Source of the DNA: Sphingobacteriaceae bacterium
GTDB lineage: Bacteria; Bacteroidota; Bacteroidia; Sphingobacteriales; Sphingobacteriaceae
Direction of reading: 5' to 3'
NCBI GenBank assembly: GCA_017745075.1
Contig: JAGIAD010000029.1
Span: 682,001 to 746,000 of the forward strand
Length of the DNA: 64,000 nt
The notes below the pieces were generated by a model. It did no database searches, was not told where the DNA came from, and worked only from the letters and a program-made list of their open reading frames with translations. Below, piece by piece: positions 25,236 through 34,155 of this stretch. Positions within the stretch are counted from its first letter, which is position 1, and each line of letters begins with the position of its first letter. The translations under genes were made by a program, and so were the position numbers.

Positions 25236-26780
25236 TTACTCTTTCGCCAAAGGAATTTCTACACCTACAGGCCCGCTGGGTTCACTTTCATTTTTTAATC
25301 GATCCAGGGCAGTAACCAGGTAGCTATACCTTTTGCCGCTTTCTACATTGGTATCAACAAAGGAGAGGTAATCTTCAAAGCTGATCTTAATAATATTTTT
25401 GGCATCGAGTATCGAAATTTTTTCGCCTTCATTAAATCTGTAAATTACAAAACCAGAGGCCGTTTCTCCATCCTTAGCCTTTAAGGGAAGCTGCCATTTT
25501 AAGTGTACACCGTCTTTTAGTGCATCGGCTGTTAATGCCTGGGGCTCGTTTGGTGGCACCTCATCCAGCCATGGCATTTGTGGTGGCAAAGCCGGGTATT
25601 TATAAAAATCGTTTTTCAGGGAATCGCCTACAGCTTTAGCAACTGTACTTAATGATTTAGAACTAAAAAATACACTGCCCTGAATCCGGTTGTTATTTCT
25701 GATGTATCTGATCTGATTGGGTATTTCGCTCAGGTTTTTCCATGCTGCTTCTGCTCTCGAATTTACCAGGTAAGCGCCCTGACCGATATAAACATGCCTT
25801 CCGTAGGTATTGTTACTCCACCAATCGACTAAAACTCCATAAGGCGCTACCCTTCTCGTAAACGTAAAATAAATTTGCGGGTTAATGTAATCTACCCAGC
25901 CTTCTTTTACCCATTTACGGCTATCGGCAAAAAGCTCTGCATAATTGGATAGGCCGCTTGTAGCAGAACCCTCAGGATCTTCATTTTTATTTTTCCAGAT
26001 ACCAAAAGGACTAATGCCAAACTTTACCCACTTTTTATAGTGGTGAATGCTGTCATCAAGCTGCTTGATGAGCAGATCCACATTGTTGCGTCTCCAGTCT
26101 TTTATATCCGAAAAATTATTGGGGTATTTATAAAAAGTATTACCGTCGTTAATCGTTTGCCCTTCCACTTTATAGGGGTAAAAATAATCGTCAAAGTGAA
26201 TACCGTCAATATCATATCCCTTTACCACGTCTAAAATTACCTGAACAATATATTCCCTTACTTCCGGAATACCCGGGTCAAACTGCTTTTTGCCGCCATA
26301 GGTAAAAAACCAATCAGGATGTTTACGGTAAGCGTGGTTTTCGCTCAATGCAGCGGTGCTGCTCATACTCGCTCTGTAAGGATTAAACCAGGCATGAAGT
26401 TCCATTCCCCTGAAATGGGCCTCTTTAATGGCAAAGGCCAAAGGGTCGTAACCGGCTGCAGGCGCTAAACCTTGCTTACCCATTAACCATTGGCTCCAGG
26501 GTTCTCTGGATTTTGCGTAAAAGGCATCGGCTGCTGGCCTGACCTGCAAAATAATGGCATTCATCCCCTGACTTTTATGTCTTTCTAAAATGCCAATCAG
26601 CTCCTGCTTTTGTTGATCAACGCTTAAACCGGGCTTCGACGGCCAGTCTATATTGGTAACAGTAGCCACCCAAACACCTCTAAACTCCCTTTTTGGTGCA
26701 GTTTTTGATAAAGGTTGTGCATTTAATATATAAGGTACTACAGTTAAAGATAAAAGTGCGTATAGAAAGTTTTTAAGCAT
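25236..26780 (-). CDS. Secreted GHL10 (DUF187, DigH/YngK-like) glycosyl hydrolase with C-terminal Fn3-like domain
   Basis: The protein (514 aa) has a signal peptide (about 1-22, ending LNAQ), then a glycosyl-hydrolase-like 10 domain (about 30-340) starting EFRGVWVATVTNIDWPS and including HAWFNPYRAS, DGIHFDDYFYPY and INPQIYFTF. A fibronectin type III-like domain follows (about 400-505). In E. coli the family member DigH (YddW) cleaves peptidoglycan strands stripped of peptides, so this enzyme probably acts on the cell wall in the periplasm. It is not a GH10 xylanase despite the similar name. The gene is convergent with the LacI gene; the position beside anmK and nagB fits a cell-wall recycling block. 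The exact bond cut is unknown. Confidence 0.87.
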   Translation of the reverse strand: MLKNFLYALLSLTVVPYILNAQPLSKTAPKREFRGVWVATVTNIDWPSKPGLSVDQQKQELIGILERHKSQGMNAIILQVRPAADAFYAKSREPWSQWLMGKQGLAPAAGYDPLAFAIKEAHFRGMELHAWFNPYRASMSSTAALSENHAYRKHPDWFFTYGGKKQFDPGIPEVREYIVQVILDVVKGYDIDGIHFDDYFYPYKVEGQTINDGNTFYKYPNNFSDIKDWRRNNVDLLIKQLDDSIHHYKKWVKFGISPFGIWKNKNEDPEGSATSGLSNYAELFADSRKWVKEGWVDYINPQIYFTFTRRVAPYGVLVDWWSNNTYGRHVYIGQGAYLVNSRAEAAWKNLSEIPNQIRYIRNNNRIQGSVFFSSKSLSTVAKAVGDSLKNDFYKYPALPPQMPWLDEVPPNEPQALTADALKDGVHLKWQLPLKAKDGETASGFVIYRFNEGEKISILDAKNIIKISFEDYLSFVDTNVESGKRYSYLVTALDRLKNESEPSGPVGVEIPLAKE

Positions 26781-26987
26781 TATTTCTGTCTTATTTTTTG
26801 TTCAGGTTGTGTGTTGTGTTGATTTGAATACAAATGAACATTAGCAAGTAAACGATTTTTTTTAAAAACTCTTATAAGTTTTTAAAAAATTCTAATTTGC
26901 GCCCTGCTAAAAATTAAGTTGTATACCCCCATTTACCTATGGAGCACAAAAGTATATTAATTTACAGAAGATACAGCGTTATTAAAA

Positions 26988-27890
26988 ATGGAACCACAAA
27001 AGATTAATAAGGGTGATAGAAACAAAATTTACTTCCTGGTCATCGTTATTGCAGCTTTAATTGGCACAAATGCTTACTTATTTTTCAAAGACCGAAAGCA
27101 GAGCGAAAGATTTGTAACGGTCAGTACGGAAAAGGACAAACTGCGGCTCGAGGTAGAAAAGATTGAGGTTGAACTGGACAAAGTTAATGCATTAAACCTG
27201 GATTTAAACGACAAACTAGCTGAAGAACAGAAAATTGCGCGGACAAAAATCGAAGAGCTTAAAGTAGCCTTAGAAAAAAACCAGATCACCCAAAAAGAAC
27301 TCGACAAAGCCAATGAAGAGATCAACCAACTGAAAGCATTTGTAAAAAACTACAATGATCAGATTATTAAGTTGCAGAAGGATAACATTTTATTGAAGAA
27401 CAGCCGCGACAGCTTACAGAATACCCTCAGAAACATCAGCAATAAAGCATCGAACTTAGAGAACGAGAACTCTAATTTAAATGCCAAAGTTAAAACTGCG
27501 GCAGCATTAAAGCTTCAATCTGCTGAAATTATTGCCTTCAGAACAAAATCAAGTGGCAAGAAAGTAGAAGTAACGAGGTCATCAACTGCTGAAAAATTAA
27601 GTGTACGTTTTACCATTATCCCTAATGAGCTGGCAGAAAAAAGCCATCACAATATTTATTTAAGGGTATTTGATCCTGCCGGCAACCTATTGGCCGATGA
27701 AGGCAACCGCTTCGAGGCTGACGGACAGGACATGCAATACAGTCACTCTATCTTTATCAATTACAATAACGATAACAGTACTTATGTTATCGATTGGGCA
27801 AATCCAAAGCCTTTTATTAAAGGCATCTATACCGTAATTTTATATGCTGATGGCAGTACCATGGGCAAGGCTCAGGTAGAACTGAGATAA
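26988..27890 (+). CDS. Coiled-coil membrane-anchored protein, function unknown
   Basis: The protein (300 aa) has a short cytoplasmic N-terminus, one membrane helix (about 14-33) and a long charged coiled coil (about 40-170) rich in Glu, Lys, Leu and Asn with heptad spacing. A beta-rich C-terminal domain (about 180-300) follows, with VRFTIIPNELAEKSHHNIYLRVFDPAGNLLADEG and a repeat-like IKGIYTVILYADG. I do not recognise a named family. The topology suggests a periplasmic or cytoplasmic spacer that positions the C-terminal domain. It is convergent with the large histidine kinase gene with a 43-bp gap and no clear terminator. No enzyme motif is visible. Confidence 0.8.
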   Translation: MEPQKINKGDRNKIYFLVIVIAALIGTNAYLFFKDRKQSERFVTVSTEKDKLRLEVEKIEVELDKVNALNLDLNDKLAEEQKIARTKIEELKVALEKNQITQKELDKANEEINQLKAFVKNYNDQIIKLQKDNILLKNSRDSLQNTLRNISNKASNLENENSNLNAKVKTAAALKLQSAEIIAFRTKSSGKKVEVTRSSTAEKLSVRFTIIPNELAEKSHHNIYLRVFDPAGNLLADEGNRFEADGQDMQYSHSIFINYNNDNSTYVIDWANPKPFIKGIYTVILYADGSTMGKAQVELR

Positions 27891-27933
27891 AATTAAACGG
27901 ATCATTACCAAACGCTAATCTCACTCATTTCTT

Positions 27934-30900
27934 TTAGGCCAACGGAAAACTTAAGTAAAAGGTTGTTCCCAAACCCGTTATAGAGGTAAACTTAACCGTT
28001 CCGCCAGCGTTTTCTACTGCCTGCTTAACAAAAGCAAGGCCTAAACCTGTTCCGGAAGTTTTAGTGGTAAAGTTGGGCACAAAAATTTTATCGTGCAGCG
28101 CAGGAGGAATGCCCTTTCCGTTATCTTTAATTTCGATATACGCGTTCTGGTGATCTACATAAACCACAATGGTGATGCAGCACAACGATTCTTCATCAAT
28201 AGCTTCTATCGCATTTTTAAGCAGGTTGTTAAAAGTCCTCAGCAACTGATCGTGATCGGCCATAATTTCAACATCACCGGTACTTTTATCGATGATATCG
28301 ATGGTTACATTTTCTGTGCTTTTAAACACCTCCCTTGCCCGTTCAATAACCGGAAGCAAAGCAAGCCGTTCCAGATTCGTATCAGGCATTTTAGCAAAGT
28401 TTGAGAACTCGGAAGCAATTTTCGACAGGCTCTCAATCTGTTCGATAAATGATTTGCTGAATTTATTAAACTTCAGCTCAAAATTAGGATCTTTCTCTTT
28501 CCACGATTTCTCCAATAACTGAACACCTAATTTTAAAGGTGTTAACGGATTCTTGATTTCGTGGGCAACCTGTTTTGCCATTTCACGCCAGGCACTCTCC
28601 CGCTCTGACCTGGCCAGTTTAAGGGCACTGGCCTCTAAAGCCGAAATCATATTGTTGTATTCCTTAATCAGTGAGCCAATCTCATCGTGCCTGCGCCAAA
28701 CAATAGGCTCATTCTTTTGTCCTATTTTCGTTTTACTGATGCTTTCCTGGATAAAGGTTAACGGACTGGTAATCTGATTAGCCAAAAAGACGGCCAATAC
28801 TCCTATTGCCACAAAAACAAGCGCATAAATATTAATCAGGTTACTCACAAAAAGGGCAATCTTATCGGTATATTCTTCTTCATTCGAATAGTTGGGAAGG
28901 CCGATATAGGCGATGGTTTTATTCTGTGCGTTCCTGATGGGTGCGTACGCAGCAGCATAGGTTAAATTACCAATCTTTTCTTTCGGGTTGATGTATTCTG
29001 ACCGGTGAAGGCTACTTAAAGATAAATAAGCCAACGGGGCCATTTTTTTACCTATAATTTTGTAATTATAAAGCTTGGGGTAAGTGGTCATGATCAGGTT
29101 ACCGCTCAAATCATATAAATTCAGATCGGCATTGTTAATATCAGCAAAATTATTAAAATCAGCTATTGCATTTTCATCATTTGAAATGGCACCATTACTG
29201 AACACCTGCTTTTCAAAATTCTGCTGAACCTTTCTGATCTTATCTTTCAGTATCGCATCCTGCTGACCGCGGTATTCGAGATCCATATAATAATAGGTTA
29301 CCCAGCCCACAATGATCAGCGTAGCTACTACGGAGAGTACAATAGAAACCTGGATCCTGGTTTTGTACAGGATTTTATTCGCATTGATCATCAACGAGCG
29401 GTTAATGCTAAACCAGCCTACCTTATCATCGTCGAGGTTTTTGATTAACCAGATTAAACCATAAAGCACTAAAGAAAAAATAATGAATACCAGAAAGAAG
29501 AAAGATAGTGCAGCTAAACGTTCTATGTAATCAACCTTTGCCTTACTGATAATGACCATTTTACTATCAGAAGGCTTATAAATCATATGACTGTAATGTA
29601 ATTTATCATCATTATCGATTACAAAATCGTCTTTTTTGCCTTTATATATGCTTCCATCAAGAGGATAGGTATAATTACCCGATTGGTTAAGCAACTTATT
29701 ATTGCTGTAAAAAGCAATCGAATAGCCTTTAAAATCTTCTTCTTTTGCCAGTTTCTGATCGCCTAAAAGATCGGGCAGGCGGTTATTATAATTGTAAGGC
29801 TTAGAGCGCAGTTCAATCACCAGTGTACCAAGCAGATCACCTTGGTCTACCATCGAAATGATTCCAAAATAATCCTGATAACCAAAGGTGTTGTTAACCT
29901 GGTAAAAAAAGTTAGACCCGTCTATTTTGACAGAACCTGCTTCTACCAGCTTTTTATATTTATCGATAGGCGGGCTATCGGCATTGCCCATAATTGCTCC
30001 GGATTTATCGTACGGATAGATCTGGTAATCGTAGCGGCTTAAATAACCATCGAGATAATCTTTCAGGTGGTTTTTAAGAACCACGTAATTCGCAGTCTTA
30101 TTTTGTTTAAAATACCTGGACAGAAAATCATCATTAACAATTTCATTGCCCAAGGTACCCAGGGCAATAATTGCGTTTAAATCTTCTGATGATTGTATTT
30201 TACGGGCCAACGGCTCGCGCAGGCTACGTTCTTTAATATCCTTATATCTTGTATATTTAATGGAAGTATTAAAAGCGAGGCAGAAAAAAACAATAGCAAA
30301 CAAACCGATTGAAAAGTGCTTCTCTTCGAGATATACCGCCCTTGCAACAATAAACAATACCAGCGCAAAAACAATAAAGAATGCATTAAAGTCAACAAAC
30401 AGCTTGTAAGCAAAAACACCCGCAAAGCCAATCAGGAAGATAATCAGCCTTTCTTTATTGCTTACATTGAGCTGGCGGCTTACCGTGGCCGAAATTACTG
30501 TAATCAGGTAAATCTGAAACCAAGCCAGGCACAAAATCACGATCCCCACCCAACTGGTACCGCTCAGTTTTAGAATGTTAACAATGTCGAAATTAATTTT
30601 CGAGTTAAAAATCAGCCCGAAAAAAATATCGTCGGTGTCCCATACAATCTTGCCGATGAGTACCATTAGAGATGCCTGAATAATGAGGCCTACAACCTTA
30701 TTGCGCTTAATCCATGCCGGAAACCTGTACTGCTCTTTATGGTTGTACATAAAAAGCAGCAACCAGGTAATTACAATAACATTCAGCAGAAAATCGCCTA
30801 ATGAGGGCATCAGAAAGCTATCTGCATATATCTTGGGATCGAAAAGATCTAAAATAAACCGATGGTTAAACCAGCCATAATATAAATCGGATAAACGGAA

Positions 30901-31665
30901 CGCAAGAAAGAAAAAGAGCAGCAGGAAGGTTCCCCAGGCAATATGCCCACGGCGCGCAATGAGCGAGCTCAGCGAATTAAAAAACATACAGATACACAAC
31001 ATCCCGGCTATAAACAACCATAATTGCGCACCTGAATAATAGGTTTCTGCATAACCCTGCTTTACCTTAAGCCCGAACAAAAATTTATTATCGAGGCCTT
31101 TTATTACATATACATCCTTATCTGTAAAGGAAGCAAACGTTAATAATTTCGTAGAGGATAAAACGGGGTCGATTTCATTTTTAAAGTATTGTGTTTCTTT
31201 AAAAGGATACTGCGATTGGATGGATATCAGGAAAATAAGGCTGAAATTACCCTGTGTGCTTTTAATTACCTCATACCAGCCGTTGGCAAAAAACAATACA
31301 GAACTACCTTCTTTAACGGTATTGGGATCTATATCCGAAATCTTAATGGTGCTCCAGTATTTAAGCTCACCATTCTCGAAAGTTAACAGATTTATGCCAT
31401 TCGTGTCTCTGTAGCTTTTGATAAAATCGATCCCGCTTTTGGGGTTGATATGAAACTGCTTGGCTCGGGCAACTTGTTTCTTATCGGCCAAAAAGGCCTG
31501 TACCAGCCTTTCTTTAGCCAAAAGATTCTGCTGAATCTTTTCAGCATCGTGTTCGAGCAATTCGCTTTTGGTAGTAAACCGGCTCAGCGAAATAGACGTT
31601 ACGATGAGGCAACAGCCCAAAACGAGCAATAGAAACCTAATTTTTACACCAAAGCTCATTTTCAT
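27934..31665 (-). CDS. Very large NtrY-like membrane histidine kinase
   Basis: The protein (1243 aa) has an N-terminal membrane helix (about 9-28), an extracytoplasmic sensor region, a run of about seven more helices (about 210-470), a second large extracytoplasmic region, further helices (about 740 and 975-995), and then HAMP, DHp and HATPase domains. Visible motifs are the H-box AHEIKNPLTPL, N-box NNLLKNAIEAI, G1 DNGKGIP and G2 GTGLGL, in NtrY order and style, so it should be active. NtrY-type kinases normally signal to NtrX; no response regulator is next to it, so it is an orphan in this window. The two sensor regions make it about twice the usual length. The stimulus is unknown. Confidence 0.9.
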   Translation of the reverse strand: MKMSFGVKIRFLLLVLGCCLIVTSISLSRFTTKSELLEHDAEKIQQNLLAKERLVQAFLADKKQVARAKQFHINPKSGIDFIKSYRDTNGINLLTFENGELKYWSTIKISDIDPNTVKEGSSVLFFANGWYEVIKSTQGNFSLIFLISIQSQYPFKETQYFKNEIDPVLSSTKLLTFASFTDKDVYVIKGLDNKFLFGLKVKQGYAETYYSGAQLWLFIAGMLCICMFFNSLSSLIARRGHIAWGTFLLLFFFLAFRLSDLYYGWFNHRFILDLFDPKIYADSFLMPSLGDFLLNVIVITWLLLFMYNHKEQYRFPAWIKRNKVVGLIIQASLMVLIGKIVWDTDDIFFGLIFNSKINFDIVNILKLSGTSWVGIVILCLAWFQIYLITVISATVSRQLNVSNKERLIIFLIGFAGVFAYKLFVDFNAFFIVFALVLFIVARAVYLEEKHFSIGLFAIVFFCLAFNTSIKYTRYKDIKERSLREPLARKIQSSEDLNAIIALGTLGNEIVNDDFLSRYFKQNKTANYVVLKNHLKDYLDGYLSRYDYQIYPYDKSGAIMGNADSPPIDKYKKLVEAGSVKIDGSNFFYQVNNTFGYQDYFGIISMVDQGDLLGTLVIELRSKPYNYNNRLPDLLGDQKLAKEEDFKGYSIAFYSNNKLLNQSGNYTYPLDGSIYKGKKDDFVIDNDDKLHYSHMIYKPSDSKMVIISKAKVDYIERLAALSFFFLVFIIFSLVLYGLIWLIKNLDDDKVGWFSINRSLMINANKILYKTRIQVSIVLSVVATLIIVGWVTYYYMDLEYRGQQDAILKDKIRKVQQNFEKQVFSNGAISNDENAIADFNNFADINNADLNLYDLSGNLIMTTYPKLYNYKIIGKKMAPLAYLSLSSLHRSEYINPKEKIGNLTYAAAYAPIRNAQNKTIAYIGLPNYSNEEEYTDKIALFVSNLINIYALVFVAIGVLAVFLANQITSPLTFIQESISKTKIGQKNEPIVWRRHDEIGSLIKEYNNMISALEASALKLARSERESAWREMAKQVAHEIKNPLTPLKLGVQLLEKSWKEKDPNFELKFNKFSKSFIEQIESLSKIASEFSNFAKMPDTNLERLALLPVIERAREVFKSTENVTIDIIDKSTGDVEIMADHDQLLRTFNNLLKNAIEAIDEESLCCITIVVYVDHQNAYIEIKDNGKGIPPALHDKIFVPNFTTKTSGTGLGLAFVKQAVENAGGTVKFTSITGLGTTFYLSFPLA

Positions 31666-31771
31666 CCGGGTAGTTGTATTTCATCAATGAGAAAACCCCA
31701 ATCACTTATACATTACAACATCATGTATTTAAAGTGATAAAGATCCATTTACCGATAAAGATATTAAATAT

Positions 31772-31815
31772 TGATAAAAAGCAACGCCATAAACTTCTTA
31801 AGGCTTATGGCGTTG
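31772..31815 (-). terminator. Terminator after fabD
   Basis: CAACGCCATAA (31782-31792) pairs with TTATGGCGTTG (31805-31815) with a 12-base loop. On the minus strand it is followed by GCTTTTTATC. The gap to the kinase start is otherwise empty. Confidence 0.7.
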
Positions 31816-31839
31816 GCATTGTTATATTTATTAAATAAA

Positions 31840-32721
31840 TTAAGCTATAGCAGCACTGCTGGTTTGCACCTCGCGGCTTACTTTTTTAACCAGACCCTGT
31901 AATACATTACCCGGTCCTACTTCAACAAATTCAGTTGCACCATCAGCAAGCATATTACCTACTGTCTGTGTCCAACGTACAGCACCCGTTAATTGTTTGA
32001 TCAAATTTGATTTAATTTCGGCCGGATCTGTATAGGGTTTTGCATCAACATTCTGATAAACCGGGCAAATTGGAGCCGAAATAGCTGTGGCTTCAATAGC
32101 AGCCTGAAGTTCGATTTTTGCCGGCTCCATTAAAGGCGAGTGGAACGCACCCCCCACATTTAATTTTAATGCTCTTTTTGCGCCGGCTTCGGTTAATTTG
32201 GCACAAGCCAGATCAATGCCTTCAATGCTTCCGGAGATAACCAATTGCCCCGGACAGTTGTAATTAGCCGGCACCACCACCGCATCAACCTCGGCACAGA
32301 TTTTTTCTACCACGTCATCAGCCAGGCCTAAAATTGCCGCCATTGTTGAGGGCTGTGCCTCACAGGCTTTCTGCATGGCATTTGCACGGGCAATGACCAA
32401 TCTTAACCCATCTTCAAAACTTAATGCATTTGCCGCCACTAAAGCCGAAAATTCGCCTAAGGAGTGACCTGCAACCATATCTGGTTTAAAATTATCGCCC
32501 AAAACTTTGGCTAAAATAACCGAATGCAAAAAAATTGCAGGTTGGGTTACATTGGTTTGTTTAAGCTCTTCATCTGTTCCACCGAACATAATATCGCTGA
32601 TGCGAAACCCAATAATCTCATTGGCTTTTTCAAATAATGCTGCAGCTTCTGGGTTCTCATAAAGATCTTTACCCATGCCTACAAACTGTGCTCCCTGTCC
32701 GGGAAAAATATATGCTTTCAT
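31840..32721 (-). CDS. fabD: Malonyl-CoA:ACP transacylase
   Basis: FabD (293 aa) moves malonyl groups from CoA to acyl carrier protein, the entry step of fatty-acid elongation in the cytoplasm. The acyltransferase motifs are complete: PGQGAQFVGMG at 7-17, GHSLGE at 85-90 with nucleophile Ser87, substrate-binding Arg112, and catalytic His194 in GGAFHSPLM. Length is typical, though a little shorter than the E. coli enzyme. It stands alone in the window, between the histidine kinase and folE, without the other fab genes. A terminator follows it. Upstream (32722-32888) is a gap with loose repeats of GATACTTAA-like words but no recognisable gene. Confidence 0.96.
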   Translation of the reverse strand: MKAYIFPGQGAQFVGMGKDLYENPEAAALFEKANEIIGFRISDIMFGGTDEELKQTNVTQPAIFLHSVILAKVLGDNFKPDMVAGHSLGEFSALVAANALSFEDGLRLVIARANAMQKACEAQPSTMAAILGLADDVVEKICAEVDAVVVPANYNCPGQLVISGSIEGIDLACAKLTEAGAKRALKLNVGGAFHSPLMEPAKIELQAAIEATAISAPICPVYQNVDAKPYTDPAEIKSNLIKQLTGAVRWTQTVGNMLADGATEFVEVGPGNVLQGLVKKVSREVQTSSAAIA

Positions 32722-32888
32722 TATAATTAGTTTGGCGTATCGTGTTTGGCGACCAGCGTTGAATGCAGAAGTGCCTAACTTGATATGCGTTTTAGGTTTG
32801 GTATATCGAGTTAAGCATTATCTAATCTTAATTTATTTCAATCTCGATACTTAATACCTGATACTTAACCTTTATACCTGTTATTAAA

Positions 32889-33524
32889 TTAGTCTAAACT
32901 CGCGGTAATTAACCTTAAAAATTCTGCTCTTGTTTTATCGTTACTTAAAAAAGTTCCGGTAAAGGCTGATGTGGTGGTAACTGAGTTTTGTTTTTGCACA
33001 CCACGCATCGCCATGCATAAGTGCCTGCATTCCATCACCACAGCAACGCCCATTGGGCTAAGGGTATTTTGGATACAATCCCTGATTTCGTTTGTTAAAC
33101 GTTCCTGCACCTGTAAACGACGGGCAAAAGCATCAACTACACGTGGGATTTTACTTAAACCTACAATATGTCCGTTCGGAATATAGGCAATATGTGCTTT
33201 ACCGAAAAACGGCAGCATATGGTGTTCGCACATTGAATATACTTCAATATCCTTAACCACAACCATTTGGCTGTAATCTTCTTCAAACATTGCACCTTTC
33301 AGAATTTCATCAGGTTTTAAATCATACCCATGTGTTAGGTATTGCAGTGCCTTAGCCACGCGCTCAGGTGTTTTTAATAAACCTTCGCGTTCCGGATTTT
33401 CGCCCAACTGGCCAAGAATATCTTTATAATGTGTCGCTACTGCTTCAATTTTATCTTCGTTGTAACGGTCTATTTTTACGTAACCGTCTCTCGATTCGCC
33501 TTTTAGTACGTCTTTATCGCTCAT
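32889..33524 (-). CDS. folE: GTP cyclohydrolase I
   Basis: FolE (211 aa) converts GTP to 7,8-dihydroneopterin triphosphate, the first step to folate, tetrahydropterins and queuosine. The zinc ligands are visible as Cys99 and His102 (SMCEHH) and Cys170 (ECRHLC), with the same spacing as E. coli Cys110, His113 and Cys181. The phrase EREGLLKTPERVAKAL near 45-60 and the C-terminal FLSNDKTRAEFLRL are typical. It follows the PTPS/QueD-family gene on the same strand by 12 bp, so the two form an operon. The product of FolE is the direct substrate of that partner. Confidence 0.97.
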   Translation of the reverse strand: MSDKDVLKGESRDGYVKIDRYNEDKIEAVATHYKDILGQLGENPEREGLLKTPERVAKALQYLTHGYDLKPDEILKGAMFEEDYSQMVVVKDIEVYSMCEHHMLPFFGKAHIAYIPNGHIVGLSKIPRVVDAFARRLQVQERLTNEIRDCIQNTLSPMGVAVVMECRHLCMAMRGVQKQNSVTTTSAFTGTFLSNDKTRAEFLRLITASLD

Positions 33525-33536
33525 TAATTTAGGTTT

Positions 33537-33947
33537 TTAACCAAAGTATTCAACAAAATTATTTTCGGTTTCGTAGATTTTTACGCAATGTAAAACTGCG
33601 CCGCTCTCTGCAATCGGAGCCCAAAGCTGTTTCCAGATTTCGATAGCCAGGTTTTCGGTCGAAGCCAGTTTGCCTTTCATAAAATCTACATCAAGATTTA
33701 GATTTTTATGATCAACCTTATCTACCACATAATCATTCATGATGTCTTTCAGCCATTTCAAATCAACAAGAAAACCTGTTTCCGGATTTACTTCGCCTTT
33801 AACGGTAACATATAACCAATAGTTATGGCCATGCCAGTTGGGGTTGGCACATTTACCATAAACCTCATTGTTTTTATCATCATCCCAATCGGTACGGGCC
33901 AGTTTGTGCGCCGCGTTAAATGATGCTTTTCTCGTGATGTAAATCAT
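33537..33947 (-). CDS. queD: 6-pyruvoyl-tetrahydropterin synthase / QueD family protein
   Basis: The protein (136 aa) is a T-fold enzyme acting on dihydroneopterin triphosphate. Zinc ligands are His14, His39 and His41. The catalytic cysteine is Cys33 in GKCANPNWHGHNY, a Cx5HGH spacing as in eukaryotic 6-pyruvoyl-tetrahydropterin synthase, rather than the Cx3HGH of E. coli QueD. It could therefore make a tetrahydropterin cofactor rather than the queuosine precursor. Databases usually label such proteins 6-carboxytetrahydropterin synthase, so I keep the family name and mark the reaction as open. It is the first gene of an operon with folE, and a perfect -7 box (TATATTTG) lies just upstream. Confidence 0.88.
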   Translation of the reverse strand: MIYITRKASFNAAHKLARTDWDDDKNNEVYGKCANPNWHGHNYWLYVTVKGEVNPETGFLVDLKWLKDIMNDYVVDKVDHKNLNLDVDFMKGKLASTENLAIEIWKQLWAPIAESGAVLHCVKIYETENNFVEYFG

Positions 33948-33964
33948 TACTATAAAATAAAATG

Positions 33965-33972
33965 CAAATATA
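33965..33972 (-). promoter_or_regulatory. -7 box of the queD-folE operon
   Basis: On the minus strand the bases read TATATTTG, a perfect match to the Bacteroidota -7 consensus TAnnTTTG, 18 bp before the start codon. No clear -33 box was seen. Confidence 0.4.
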
Positions 33973-34155
33973 CGGATAAAATGGATGATGGAAGAGGGAT
34001 AATGGATGATGTATATATGCCCCTACTCATATTCCATTTTATGCCAAGTTATTTCTTCCCTGTTGATTACCCTGATCTCCCTTCCCTCATTTATATTCCA
34101 TCTCACATTTTCCACCCAACATCTTACATTCCTCCTATTTCCTTAACTTTACTTT

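Noticed and set aside
25236..26780. GH10 xylanase
   Set aside because: The name similarity is misleading; the sequence matches the GHL10 (DUF187) family and lacks the xylanase active-site phrases.
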